Positions 24,350-36,808 of a DNA stretch of 64,000 nt are shown here, piece by piece. Origin of the DNA: Copromyces sp. CBS 386.78 (taxonomy: Eukaryota > Ascomycota > Sordariomycetes > Sordariales > Sordariaceae); the NCBI GenBank assembly GCA_030685235.1, contig MU839093.1:124001-188000 (forward strand), given 5' to 3'. The position numbers were made by a program, and so were the translations under genes. The number at the start of each line of letters is the position of its first letter. Within the stretch, counting starts at the first letter, position 1. The notes under the pieces were generated by a model. It was not told where the DNA came from. It did not search any database and was given only the letters and a program-made list of their open reading frames with translations.

Positions 24350-24811
24350 CAGTGCTTCACACAAATCAAATCGTAATAAATCAAAGCAAATCTACCATCT
24401 GGTTAGCAAATCAAATACGGGTAAAAAACAGTCAAATCAACGCAAATATGATGCCATATTTGATTTGTTAGATTTGTTTCGTCAGTAACACATAATATTT
24501 TTCTCGTACATACCTCTCCAGTATGTGTAGTGTGACTTTTGCTGTAGAATCTCGGGTGCAAATGTAGGAGCAGTCTGTTGTACTCGACTATCGAGCACAT
24601 CGCCCTATATAAGAACTGGCAGTAGATCACGATATAGTATAGTTTCTAGTATTCTGGGGATTTAGTATATACTGGAAAATTAATTTTCCAAGTCAAATCT
24701 ATCAAATCAAATCAAATATCTATGTAAACAAAGTAAATCTATACTCGAAATTACTCAAATAAATCAAATTAGATCCCAGATTTGATTTGATTTGATTTGT
24801 GTGAAGCACTG
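24350..24811. mobile_element. hAT-like MITE with 8-bp target duplication
   Basis: 462 bp starting CAGTGCTTCACAC and ending with its reverse complement. The inverted ends match over at least 23 bases and continue with subterminal AAATCAAATC repeats in both orientations. The perfect 8-bp direct repeat ATGAAAAT is at 24342-24349 and 24812-24819. The CAGTG start and 8-bp duplication are hAT hallmarks. The inside is AT-rich without a transposase, so it depends on an autonomous relative. Confidence 0.88.
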
Positions 24812-25388
24812 ATGAAAATTGACCAGAAGAGAGAAGGAGATCACGAGTCTAAACGCTTGTGCAGCAAGTCTATGAAATCATGTGGGAAGAGACATGCATA
24901 GAACTGCCTATAACACACAGTTTCTAAGAATCTTCTTATTGGAAAACTAATTGAGGTAAGGGAAATTACCTAGGATTTGGAATATCAAGAGTGGGAGGGG
25001 GGTTGGTGGAAAAGACGCGGAAGTATCCAGTTTTAGTTAGTCTCCAGTTGCAGGTACCCCTAACACAGATCTGCTTAGGGTTGTTAGCGGACGATGCTGC
25101 TGCAGGGCCGTCTGGGGACGTCACAGGGTGCCGACACTAACTAGGCCACACTGACAAGGTCCATAGGGAACTTTCACAGGCCACCCACCTTGTATAGAAA
25201 CGGCATCACTCATTTCTGTTACGTCGAATCGCGAGACGGATAGGTCACCGCTAACGCTATGATCTCAGAATGGTCCTTTTGATACTCTAGTGGCTTTGTC
25301 TGTTATACCGGTGGGAGGGTTAGGTGTAGGGTTCACCTCCATCGGCCACTGATGATGCAGTATATAGAAGTATTGGCTAGTTAGATTA

Positions 25389-25543
25389 CCGCATCCTCTT
25401 AGGCGATTTGGTTTTACTCAAACCAATCATGTTACTGGATCGTTCCCGAGAAACCTTGCGACCCACATCCACTCACCAGCACATTGGTCAAAAGCTAATT
25501 ATACCCCCTGTTGAGTAAAACCAAATCGCCTGAGAGGATGCGG
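25389..25543. mobile_element. Short TA-flanked MITE (Tc1/mariner-like)
   Basis: 155 bp, flanked by TA on both sides. Ends start CCGCATCCTC and match as inverted repeats for about 32 bases with one mismatch, running into GGTTTTACTCAA. About 90 bases lie between the arms. No coding capacity. Confidence 0.8.
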
Positions 25544-25545
25544 TA

Positions 25546-28500
25546 TTGGCTGAGATACGGTTCAAGACTCCAAGTCCTCCTCGGCTGCCTGCAGACCGTG
25601 GCAGGAAAAGGGTCTACGCAAAACGCAAATCGTGATGTCCTTCTAGAACTCTGCTGCCATGGTCAGGATCGTGCCTGTGGAGAGATGATCGCCAGTGAAC
25701 CTGGTCAACGAGGAGCCAAGTCAACCTTGCCATTATGTAGCTTCACCATGAAGGGTTCAATATGTTTCAGAACCTGTCCTAGATGCAGTCGTACCGACTT
25801 GGACGGAGAATCATAACTCCTAGTAGGTAAAAGGCAGGAGGTTATAGGGCAGGGCGTGGATACTGGTCGGGACGAATCCGTCGTGTATTGCTATTCCGCT
25901 ACCTCATGAGTGAAGTGGATACTCTGGAGGAAGTGCGGGTGAGTGTATGTGCCCCTGGCGTCATTTCGCGATGATCTGGGGACGGTGTTTTCAACGTCTT
26001 TGATGTCGTCCAACAGAATGATTGGTCGGTGCGACGTACCGTACCCAATGATGCGGTTGAGATGGCCCGTTGAGTCGACCCGATCCCACGCCGGGGCCCC
26101 GGGCGGCGGCCAGTGCTCCCGGACCCATGCCGAGCCTGCCCTACCGACCGATGGCTGGCCGTCAGCGTTGAGGCCGCCGTGGTGGTAACTTGTGCTTGGT
26201 TCCAAGAAGCAAATTCACTGGTAGCGCTCCCTATGTCGTTTCTGATTACTGCATCCGCTAAATCGGGACCTGTCAGACTGTAGTGTCTGTACTAAGCACT
26301 TGTCTTGAAAGTGCCGGGCTTGATCTGTTACAGTACCAAATATGAGGTTTCAAGCGTCAGATACCCTCGCTTCACCATCGCCAATGTTCATAAGGTATGC
26401 GACCATGGTTGGCCGTTTCCGCATCTCTTGGCGTGTAGTGCAGTAGTGGTAGTTTCGAGAGACGGGCCCGTTTTGGTGGCCTGTTTCTAACCTTCCTATC
26501 CGTGGCATCGCGGATACTGATTTGGTTGGCTGTATACTTGCCTTTTTTATACATTTTTGCAATCCGCAGGGGGATAGCGATGTGGTTGTCCCAGTGCCAC
26601 CACTCGATGCGACCTTTACCACATCTATGGGCGAGGACCCCACCACGCTTTATGTCTTCCGGTACCCGGCTGCACCGTAGTCGTTGATACCAAAGATGGT
26701 GTAACCCATCTGCTTTCAATTGGATGCTACGCGGATTCTTGTTTCGACTTGTGCTGCAAAATAGTCCGCTCGAGCAAGTCAGCGTTGCGGGCGGCTCTTG
26801 GAGTTGGGATAAGCACCGCTGTGCAAGCTTGGATTACGAGGACTGTTTTGTTCGACTCATTTGGAACCAAGTCGATTAGTTGACTTGAAGGAGTGATTAA
26901 ATGTATACCTCTAGCCTGGTGTATCAGTGTGTGTACGACCACCCTGCTCGGTCAATGTGTGCCCCGCCACCCTGGGAACAATTTCAAGGTGACTTACTCT
27001 TTAGGCAGACAAACTAACCTCTGCAAGTTGACTCAAGTCACGGCCGGAACTTACTATAGAGCTGGATATCGACAATTCTGAGCCAGTCAGAGGTTCCCAT
27101 GAGAACAAAGATGGCATTCCTCAGTACGCCTCACGCCCTTTGCCCTCGGGGAAAGTGCCTGGATGACCCGGCCGGGCAACTACCGAGGGAGTATCCGTGG
27201 GTATGAACACCTTGCCTTGGTGTAGAGTCATCAAACGGCTTTTTGAGACCTTGGGGGTCGCAAGAGACGATCCCGTGCCGTCGAACTTGTGCGGCGTGTT
27301 CTTCTTGTGATGCTTGGAGCCTTGGACCTCGGGGCATTCTGGTATGGCGTCCAGGTTACCTTTGAGGTCTCCAAACCGAAAGTGTCGAAAAATGATCTTG
27401 ATGGCAAGACACATTGAACCGGCCATTGTCCGACCGAGGCATCCAATTCTGATTGCCAGACTTCTGTCGCAGCCGCGTTCCTGCGTCTATTTCCCGCAAG
27501 GAATCATCATCTTTCTAGCGCTCTGAATTCCAGGGTCGAATGTCAGCCTCAGCCCACTGTTAATTGAGCCAGGGATTCTTCTTGTGGTGCCTTTTTTCTG
27601 GTTCACTGTCGTGATGAGAGGATGTCTACCGATTACCGAGATCTGGGCGCGAAATGACCAAATAGAACGTGTATACATTTTAAGACGATGCTGGGGTTGA
27701 CGTCAACGTAAGCCTGGAGTTGTATAGGTTGACCAGTCCATTCTCATGGTATGCAATTGGTGCCACATCCGGAAGTAACAGCGGCGGTAAAATCCGATAA
27801 GACTTAGCTGCGCTAGAGGTCAGGATACTAACAGAAGGCACCGGATTGAGGTATCATAGGCGGTAATCCGCGAATCAAGCCACAGACCGATGCAGCCAGA
27901 ATTGTTAAAGTGGTGGGTTCTAGTGGTCTTGACCTCTGACCTCAGGCTTCCACTCGATCTGTGCCTTAAAAAAGAAAAGAACTCTGTTAGTCATACCGGC
28001 TCGGTGATAGACGGGAGTTTCCTAAAATTCGGCGGAAATGCTCAATTGAGCCCTATGTTGCTTCAGTTCCTTGCGGTACCACTGTCTCCGTCAATACTCT
28101 GGTTATTCAGATATGTGTCCTTCCTCGTCATGTCGTCGCAGGTTCGCAAACCCCAAAGGTGCAGTCCGTCGGGAGGATTCCGTAACCGCTCCACGGTGAA
28201 CTAGGTCGTCGTTAGTAGTTCAACTAATCGTCAAAGAGTCACGATACCTTAGCTCTTAGGCACCTGTAATCGTGAGTAAAGCCACCGTTTCCCTAGGCAG
28301 TCGAGAGAGGCTGCGATTTCCAGCCTCAGAGGTAGGCCTTTTCTTGGAACGGGTGTTGCTGCAGTGTGGTCTTTTTTGGGAGACTGTCCCCTGGACAACA
28401 GTCTGTGGAGGTAACACCAGCCCATGGGGGCCCCTTGCCCTTGCCCTACCTGCTAGCACCTTAGTGTACTGAGACGTCCCCTGTCCGCTCATTGTTAGGT

Positions 28501-29484
28501 ACCTAAAATTACAGGTAATGCCTTTGTAAGATACAAAGCTCCTGCGGAAACCGTTTCCACCCTACCGTGCACTGGTCCCACCCTTGTCCGTAATCAATGC
28601 AACCTCGATCCCGGCGAAGCTCTTGAACTTGCTTCTCATTTTCATTGGCACTCTGTCCGTCTGTCCCTGCTATAACCTCCAAACACCATCCCCTTCCGTC
28701 TGCGGCTGCGCCCTCAATGCTCATGATCTAAACCCAGAGATCCAATGCCTGCATGTGCCCTCTCCCAACTCTCAGGCACACTCTACCCACATCCGCACTA
28801 GCTTCGACTCCCGTTACCGCGCTGCCCGTCATGTACGGAGCCAGGTACGGAGAACGGAGCCCAGGCGCAAGGTACCTTCCCCCAACCCGGTACCGTTGTC
28901 ACCTCAGGTTGTCACCAAGGAGACGACTAAGTGCCGTCGAGGTGAGAACCTTCCACAGTCCCGTTGTCTCCCCGGCGGTCTCTGGCGTCATTGCTGCCTT
29001 CACGCCGCAGCTAGCTCCCCGGTCACTTTCGTCCAGTACCGTTGACATGAAGAAGGCACACTACACACCTTGCCAGGCTGCCAAAACATCAAGTGTTATA
29101 AGGCCGCCGGAATACCCTCCTTCGTGATGTTGGTTGCCATGTTCGATATCCAACATCGTTTCATTATATCATCAGTCAAGGCTTCGGTTCCTTAAACAAC
29201 AGTCGCTTCTACTTCACTGTCTTCCTTGAAGTCTTCCTCTGTCTCTCAGTTATAGACTCCTTGCCTCACGGTATCTCGCCTGTTTGGATCTTTGCCATCT
29301 CCACATCTCCCGGCTCCGGCTCATACTCCCCGGTATATACGTCAAACCTCTTACTACTACTACAACTACCTTGCTGCTACCAACCAACCGACTACCCACT
29401 ATCTCGGCCGCGGCCCTCAAAACACACTCCCAACGTCTATCAACCACAACAAAGCTCCAAAACATCGGGAAAAGATTAGCAACC
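25546..29484. other. Gene-poor interval, no supported gene
   Basis: Nearly 4 kb with many short open frames on both strands, the longest about 150 codons at 28584-29045 (+). None has recognisable domains, consistent codon use or convincing introns. Decayed genes or repeats are possible. The last 300 bases are probably the 5' leader of the small gene at 29485. Confidence 0.35.
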
Positions 29485-29730
29485 ATGTGCTATCAGGTGG
29501 TCGAACTCTACTCGGTGTGCAAGTGCCTCTACTACCAGCACGCCGTTGATCGGTGCGCGGCTTATGGGCAACCCGGCCATCGTCCTCATAAGAAGGAGGT
29601 TTTGGTGGGACACTCTTGTGGCATTCACTCGGGCCGTAGCGGATATTCCTACGGCGCATCACATTACTCCGACTCTGGCTACTCGTCAAGCCACTCACCC
29701 AAGTCCTCCTCCCGTGGCCAGTACCGATGA
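29485..29730 (+). CDS. Small cysteine-containing conserved fungal protein, function unknown
   Basis: 81 residues starting MCYQVVELYSVCKCLYYQHA at an ATG in good context (AGCAACCATG) after a CAACAAAGC-type leader with no ATG close by. The N-terminal 45 residues carry Cys2, Cys12, Cys14, His20 and further Cys/His residues (RCAAYG, HSCGIH), a possible small zinc-binding fold. The C-terminal half is Ser/Tyr/Gly-rich and probably disordered. The pattern (MCY..x..Y..C.C.Y..HAVD.C..YG..GH, then VGHSC) resembles a short hypothetical protein that I recall being widespread in Pezizomycotina. No molecular role is known to me. It is the only gene I support between the kinase at 13 kb and the tRNA at 36.8 kb. 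Confidence 0.72.
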   Translation: MCYQVVELYSVCKCLYYQHAVDRCAAYGQPGHRPHKKEVLVGHSCGIHSGRSGYSYGASHYSDSGYSSSHSPKSSSRGQYR

Positions 29731-31659
29731 AGAGTTGTGTCTCTGGCACTGGGCTGCTGCTGTCCACGTCAACCACCCGTGCTCAAGCGCTTCGACTTTG
29801 CGGAATGGGTCTTGTACATCTTTTCATTCGGAGGTGGATCAGCCGGTTTACCATCCCAGCTCTCTCTTCTCTTTCGGGTTCATCGTAGTCTGGGGGCTTT
29901 ACCAGCGTCAACAGACATTAGGTGACTCCTTGCTCGTCATAAGATCGACCGACCCGTTTTTCCACCTGGAAGGATGCAGCCAGCTCCCCAAAAATCAGCA
30001 AGTTCATTGTTCGGAGACAGAAATTTCTGGGCCTATGGCTCGCTGAGCCAGCGAACTCCCCCCTGCCGCAGGATGGGACGAGTTTTTCTGGGGTTGCCTA
30101 TTACGACACGGCAGAACTCCCTCGGATTGGGCATCATTTCGAAGACTCCTTTTCATATTCTGTCACTCAGTTCGAATGTTTTTGCGAGATCTGCAAAGGC
30201 ATAGCGTGGACGATGGCTTCTGCATTGCGATTGAGCGAGCATAACGATAAACTGTACAACAACATACGACAACAACTCCTGAAGACGGGACGGTTCACTT
30301 TGGGCTTCAGCATCGCTCATGTTTCTTTTTATTTACACTTCTGGTTTCACAACTCTCGATATCCCGAGAACTAGGGTTGCATGGTGCGATGCATACGGGG
30401 TACAATACCAGGCGTTTTGGAATGTCAACTCTTGGATTTGGTGTAGGAAAAGGGGTTCAGGTTTGCGTTTCTGGTCAGATTTCTGTACTTCATGTTTGAT
30501 TTCTTCAGTCTTCCTTTTTTTTTTCAATTACAGTTTTCCTTCACTTCAAAATCCATACATTGTGCTACTACTGTATTCATTTCATATCTTGCTCTTATCT
30601 CTGCGCTGGAAGTAGTGATGGGACACAGCGGATTAGATCAGTCAAAGAACATATGGTCAATGGGAAGGCACTGTGTGCTTCATGGCCACGTTGCTCACAG
30701 CGAGCGGCCCTTTGAAGGATTTCCTTTTCTCCGGTCGAGATCTCTCAAGCTAGTCTGGTACTAGGCTCAGCTGCCCCTGGCAGGTTCCGATGGGGAGTTA
30801 CTAGGTTAGAAGCATAACAACAGCATTCAGATTATAGACACATAGATGTCACCACCTATTCATAGCAATATGAAGCATTCGAAACAATTGAAAGCACTCG
30901 GAGACTTGACATCATGATTCTGCATGTCATGGAAAGTTCAAAATAGTGACAGTTGAAAGTTGTGTCCCGATGCGGTATTCGCAGCTTGGCTGATGTTTTT
31001 ACTCCCTCCTGTTACCGTGCCGTAAACATGACCCCTGGCTGCTACCTTCCCCTGCCGAGCACTTTCTGAACCTTCCAAAACTTATCGCCGGGACCAGGTT
31101 TAAGGGACGGGAGTTAGACAACGAGTTATCGATTACCCTGGTAGTCAATTGGGAGTTCACGATGGTACCTAATCGAAGAGCTTGTTGGAACTACCATCAA
31201 ACCAAGACAACCAACAGCGAAAAACGCCTTGCGCGCTTAGGCGCTTAACGTGAAGTTGCACGATGTCACACATAGATAGCCGTCATTCGGTATTCGGATC
31301 GTCGAGTCTAGTGTCTCGGTTGAACCAAATAGTTTCTGGATAATGATGTTGCCTAGGTTGTTGGTGCAGGTGGTTTCGGTATTCGAACGGCACTGGTAAA
31401 AATAGGTACCTTTGGTAACAAAGGTACAAAGCCTGTGGCTTATACCTCGCCTGTTTAAGCTTCAAGGCCCACCAGAAAAACAGTTCCGCCAGTTAAGCTT
31501 CCCGCTCAGTGGGGCTCACGGCCGCCAAGGAAAAAATCCTGGGTCCGTTTCTGGAATGCCAAGCTTTTCAAGGGTTGCGTTTTGGGAAAGTGGGAGACCA
31601 ATTTGGTGGGTCATGGTGTGAGTGGTGGGGCCCATAAGTACCCCTCCTGTAAAAGCTGT
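29731..31659. other. 3' flank of the small gene and intergenic sequence
   Basis: T-rich stretches near 30500-30600 could be untranslated sequence. Open frames of up to 166 codons overlap the small gene in other phases and look like shadows. No gene or repeat is supported. Confidence 0.4.
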
Positions 31660-31668
31660 ATGTTGATT

Positions 31669-32458
31669 CGGAAAGGCTGCACACGTAGACTAAAATTCCT
31701 GCGCACGTAGACTAAACCCACCTAGCACTTTTTATCGCTAAGTACTTTAAGCTGCCTAGCCGCCCAGCCGCGCCAGTATACCGTATACATTACTAAATTT
31801 ACGTCGCTCTTTCATGTGAAACTATTCAGAGTTATCAATCTAATTAATTATCTGCTGCTGAGAGGGGTAATACAATTCCTACTACTATAATTGCTATCCT
31901 TATTGAGGTTGTATTTACTATATGTGCTGGATTTGCTGCCCGCTATGTAAGTGTTGGCTAGAGTGCCCTAATAGTGCTAGTTATGCCTAGAGTGCTGGGG
32001 AGGGTGTTGGGGAGCCCCTATATTAAATCCCTGTGAGTACCGTATAAATTCGAGAAATTGGGATTTGGGAAACCGCTTTTCAGGTATATATATACCATTT
32101 TTCTGCCCGATGCCAGGTATATGTATGCTTGCCAATTTGGGTGGGGGAGATGTGTTGCTACCCCAGAGTACTGTAAATTCGAAATTATTGTGCCTAGCCT
32201 TTTTCCCTTATTAGTTTGGCTGGGATTGGAGAGTGGGGCGCTAGATTTTACCTTCCTTTATAGAAGGTACGGTTAGTATATATACTGTAATATGTGTTTA
32301 AATCTGTACGTAAAGGTGCCTAAAAAGCGGTTTCCCGAATTCTAATTTCCTGAGTTTATACGGTAAGAGTAAGGTACTGGAGGCGGTGCCATAGGAGCGA
32401 TAAAAGTGGGTTTAGTCTACGTGCGCAGGAATTTTAGTCTACGTGTGCAGGGAATCCG
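31669..32458. mobile_element. MULE-like non-autonomous element with 9-bp target duplication
   Basis: 790 bp beginning and ending with CGGA-type inverted ends that merge into near-perfect arms of about 45 bases. The arms contain two tandem copies of a unit with core CACGTAGACTAAA. The perfect 9-bp direct repeat ATGTTGATT is at 31660-31668 and 32459-32467. A 9-bp duplication with long ends points to the Mutator superfamily. No transposase is encoded. A second element is nested inside (32040-32363). Confidence 0.83.
32040..32363. mobile_element. TA-flanked MITE nested in the MULE-like element
   Basis: 324 bp flanked by TA (32038-32039, 32364-32365). The inverted ends start CCGTATAAA and match imperfectly for about 45 bases, sharing GAAATT and GGGAAACCGCTTTT. 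It must have inserted after the outer element. Confidence 0.72.
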
Positions 32459-32705
32459 ATGTTGATTGTATGAAGACGGTAGTCTCATTCACTCAGCCAC
32501 CTCCGCTCGGACCATCGCAGTCTTGGAATTCCTTACGGGACCAAATGAACCCCACCCCCACCAATCACAATGTCACACTATTTGGACCCGCAGGTTCCAA
32601 GCCACGCGCCACATACTCTGCTGTGGCGGCCGAAAAGCGGGGCGGATCCGCAGGGGAAAAAATGGGGGCTGACAATTTGGAGAGCGTCGTTGTTATGAGA
32701 GACTA

Positions 32706-33096
32706 GGGGCGTGTTTGGTTCAACCATCAAAACAAAAGTTTGTATGGGGAAATTATCCCTGTCAGCCAACACATTGCAAATCGTAAGATAGATCCGGCGT
32801 CGGACCTCCTTTACCCCCTGTAAGCTGATGCACTAGGCTCTTGGCCGTACCTCCCCTGTATGCGCCGTGAATGTGCTTGCATGAGGTCTTATCAACTTCC
32901 TAATCCGGTATGGTGATAGTTCATTCTGTTGGTTTCTATCTTCACGGGTTGGACCATGAAGATAGAGCGTTTTGTTAGTTGACAGGGGTAGAGGAGGGTA
33001 CAAAGCGCCATCTACAGCACGCGATTAACGCTTTGTACCCTCCTCTACCCCTGTCAAAAACAGATGGAAAAGTTGTTGGTTGAACCAAACGCGCCC
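32706..33096. mobile_element. MITE with GGGCGYGTTTGGTTCAACCA ends
   Basis: 391 bp between TA dinucleotides. The left end GGGGCGTGTTTGGTTCAACC and the reverse complement of the right end GGGCGCGTTTGGTTCAACCA match. A 29-bp perfect hairpin lies inside. No coding capacity. The exact target duplication (TA, or none) is not certain. Confidence 0.7.
32979..33057. repeat. Perfect 29-bp inverted repeat (hairpin, 21-nt loop)
   Basis: Arms 32979-33007 and 33029-33057 are exact reverse complements (TTGACAGGGGTAGAGGAGGG is the start of the left arm). The structure lies inside the MITE at 32706-33096. Confidence 0.92.
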
Positions 33097-33098
33097 TA

Positions 33099-36000
33099 GA
33101 AGACGGGCGCTTCCTTCGCTTTTTCTGGAATCCAGGGGTCCCAAAATGGGATGATGTGATCGCTGCGGGCAGGACCGACACCCGATGAACACCACACAGC
33201 AACGACCACACCCTCTCCGTTCCCTAGCGCACACACTTCTTCGCACGTTAACATGCTCGACATGTCCCTGACCACCAAGTTAGTCTTTGAAGTTCCACAC
33301 TTCAATATACTACACAACACCATCATCCCAAGCTGCGCTTTTGTCATCGTCGGGATTGCGTGGCAGCCACATGGTCCCCATGCGCGGGCACCCCTTCAGA
33401 TCCCATCCATCTGGAAGCTACCATGGCTGCACCACCGCACCGGTTACTAATGTTCTGGTGACAAACGCCGTCTTCGATGTGCCTTCGGCGGAACATCACA
33501 TCCCGCTGACGCAATCTCAAGCTTAATAATTTTCATCAGTGAAGTCCAGTTTTGTCCTCAGCTCACCTGGGGGTTATTTGACGATATCGCCTTTATCCCC
33601 AAAGTCTACCAGGCATCCACCAAGCAGGCAATGATATCCCTCTTGCACGGAGCTTCGGGACTTACAGTACAGCCATCTGAACAAAACTTTGCCAAAGGTC
33701 CCTACTCTGCCACTCTTCGAGGGGGTTGCGCCCCCGAAACATCCGGCCCGCGACGGAGGCTTTCCGGAGGCTCCCGTCATGTGCCTTTCGAACTTGAGTA
33801 TCCGTATCACATCGGACATGCTAGATTGATTACCTTGCAATGTAGGCGGCCATCTCATGTTACCTTCGCTACCTAATACCTACCTCCCGTACCTTACATA
33901 ACAGTTAACATCTGGCTGATGTACCGTACCCTTGTTGTATGACGCTGTTGAACCGTCGTCCGTTTCAAAGCTACACAAGAGAGGTCACCAACCACAAGCC
34001 TTACACATTCCATGTCATGCGGGGACTCGCCTTTTAGGGTACGAAGTGTGTCAAAAGCTCCGAGTTATTCAACTACCAATCGGCCTGATTCATACGGCGG
34101 CACTCATCGTCTACAAAAGTACTCACCCACCGGTTAAGTTTTGAAACACATCGCCCACATCGATGCAGTAGATCTTGCGTAGGCGCGGCTGCGTTTACTG
34201 CACGTTTCCGTGTTAGATGGTTGGGTGTTGTGCCGCGCACCTGCGCACACTCATGATCTGCACCCCATTTGTCTTATTTTTGGTTTACACTTCGCATACG
34301 GCAGAGAAGCAACAATGCGTCATCCCATCAATATGCCACCCGGAAGGTCCCGTCCCCTTTTTTTCCATGTCAGAATTCTCGGGACGTCCGCAATTCCGGG
34401 ACTGTCAAGTGCACTCGGTGTTAGGTCTCGGGGAGATATCCGTAAGGAGGGATCTCAAGTTATATGTGACGATCCCAGTTGGCAATGGATGAGGTGCGTG
34501 ATCGAATCACGCCAGCCCGCTGCTTACCATGCCTTTCCTCTTCTCTTCCACGTAATCTTCTGCAACTCACATCTACGTCTAGTCAAAGGCATCACCCGGA
34601 TTTTCATCCGTTTTCCGGCCGCGATTGTGCCTTACGGCGTCTCAATTGCCTGCAGACACCATCGTGATCAGGTACATACTTCACTCCCTAGCAGCCTCTC
34701 AACCGAGACAGATGTCTCACAGCCTCTTTTAACTCCCAAGGTCGATCACATAACGGTTTCACTAACTTCCCGTCCGGGGTTATTATACACCCTCCACGCC
34801 TTATTGCCATGCGCCTGTATGGCGTGCGCCTGACGGTCAAGTGGAATTCAAGTCAACCTTACCGTTCCGGTTTGTCACACGCGAGGACGGACCGTCGCTT
34901 GTGTCAGTGAAACTATACCCTTGGTCTCATACAGCCATGTGTTTGTACTGTATGGCATGTGTCTGAAATTGGATTATCGTTGATCGCTGGCTCGCCTTAC
35001 CCTCGTTTCCTGGCTGCCTGATTGGGGGTTACGGTTTAGCTGAACCCAGCTGGGCCTTGGCAAGCCAGTTTCGACTGAGAAGTTTTGAGACAATCGAGAA
35101 GCCTAGTAGTTGAGGTGTGGTTGATTACAATAGTCCTTGTGTTTTTCGTTTAGTTTGATACCGAAGATTGTCTGCCTATGACTATCGAAATTGATTGTTG
35201 ACGCTTCTTCGATCAATGTTGGGGGGCGGTTTTGTTATCGCCGAGACTACCAGCATCTACACAAAACACCCAAGTCTTCTAAAACCGCTTCTCCATTATT
35301 TATCTCTATTCATCCCAGTATCGTATCCCATAATTCCTTCTTTTAGCCTTACATCATTCTGCACTATATAGTTATATCTTACCCTGTTGCCTGCACGTAA
35401 CCGGTCCGCAGTCAAAGCTGCAAAACAACATGGAAGGTCCCATGTACCTAAAAGCAAAAGCAAAACCAAAAATGGCAATCTGAAACAGGACCGGCGGTAC
35501 GATCTTCGGCTTCCGCAAACGTTGCTTCAAGTAGATTATGACTGAGCCCCGTCGACACGAGCCTACGTGTATCGATTGCAAAGTGCATTACTTTTCCTTG
35601 AAGTAATGCCTTTACAAAATTGGTGATGCTTTCACTAATTATCATTTTGGTCCCCTCAAAGCTCGTACCTCGCAGCGATCAGGCTTTCGAGTCTTTCCCG
35701 GTCCCAGATTTGAGACTCCCAGGATCAGGAATCGGGAACGATTACATGCAAGTCGCAGGCGACTGGATAAGCGCGTATATTTTTTACAGTCTTACATTCT
35801 TACATGCGTACGCGGGTGCGGGTTTCTTACTTCCTGCTGTTGCTGCGTCTCCTTCCAAGACACCTGTCGCGCTTATCGCGGTACCAAATTTTAGTTGAAT
35901 TCGGTACGGGGAATGCAGCAAGGTCACACTCACTCACAGATTCCTGCCTGCTCAGCTTCCATTTTGTGAAACCTGAATTTAATGGAGGAGGAGAAAATTT

Positions 36001-36782
36001 AGTAAACTTCACATCTGCAGAAAGGATCCCTTGCATGAGTGGATGTAGATTTGCATGTAAGTTATAGCATACAATGCATCTATATACAAGTGCAGGAATT
36101 GTGTACGGTATAGCAAAATGACAAGTACCTACACACTAGAACAGGAGGCTTACGGTAACGTTCAGTAAAAGCTAATGTAATGATAACAGTAATAGTAACA
36201 GTAATAGTAACGGAAACAGAGCGTAGGCGGGAAGTCATCTGCATACGTTACTGGTACTTGATATGTCTTTGATGAAGCAATCGCCGTCCTTCCGTTGCAC
36301 TTTCGACTCCTCTCTGAGTCTAGTAAGTTATGACAAATTGCGGTTGGATGAGGAGAGTACTTGCGAGTCTTTCTATGAACCTCTCAGCAAGTCAAGGTTG
36401 GGAAACTTGCCTGATAGAAGAGCAGAGACTCCGGGTCCTAGCTGAACATGCGTGGAGGTTTGCCAGGAGATAGGCAGGAACATGAGCATTTGTCAGCGAC
36501 CAACAAGTAGGTTTTAGACAAGAAGCCGAGCTCACGATGTTGATTGATAATCTAATTAGTGTCATGGAGGAAGGTTGGCGTTAAAAGATAAATCAAGAGA
36601 ACGATTATGAGTTTTGCAGGATAAGCTGATGGTCATTGATTGTTGTATCTCTTAAGATATAACACCCGAGCAGAGAGAAGTAGCAAAAAAACATACATGA
36701 CACCAATATGTTCATGTCAAGGAAAGCGAAGGGGAATGTCCGCTGCAAAAAATATTGGACAAAGCTGACAGGAAAAAGAAAG
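33099..36782. other. Gene-poor interval, no supported gene
   Basis: 3.7 kb without a gene I can support. An open frame of 207 codons (34210-34833, +) has no recognisable motif. An imperfect AGTAAT/AACAGT tandem repeat lies at about 36174-36222. Confidence 0.35.
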
Positions 36783-36788
36783 AAAAAA
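36783..36788 (-). terminator. Pol III terminator of tRNA-Ser
   Basis: Run of six T on the minus strand 20 nt downstream of the tRNA 3' end. Confidence 0.75.
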
Positions 36789-36808
36789 TTTACTGATGGT
36801 CATTCGTG

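Noticed and set aside
25891..26205. 104-codon minus-strand frame with fairly natural composition
   Set aside because: No known motif and no extension through introns. Could be a gene relic, but nothing supports it.
28250..28540. Possible small inverted-repeat element around GGCACCTGTAAT / ATTACAGGTAATGCC
   Set aside because: The arms match for too few bases once aligned, and no target duplication is visible.
34210..34833. 207-codon plus-strand open frame
   Set aside because: No recognisable domain, no intron pattern, composition not coding-like, and it lies in a repeat-rich gene-poor interval. Probably chance.
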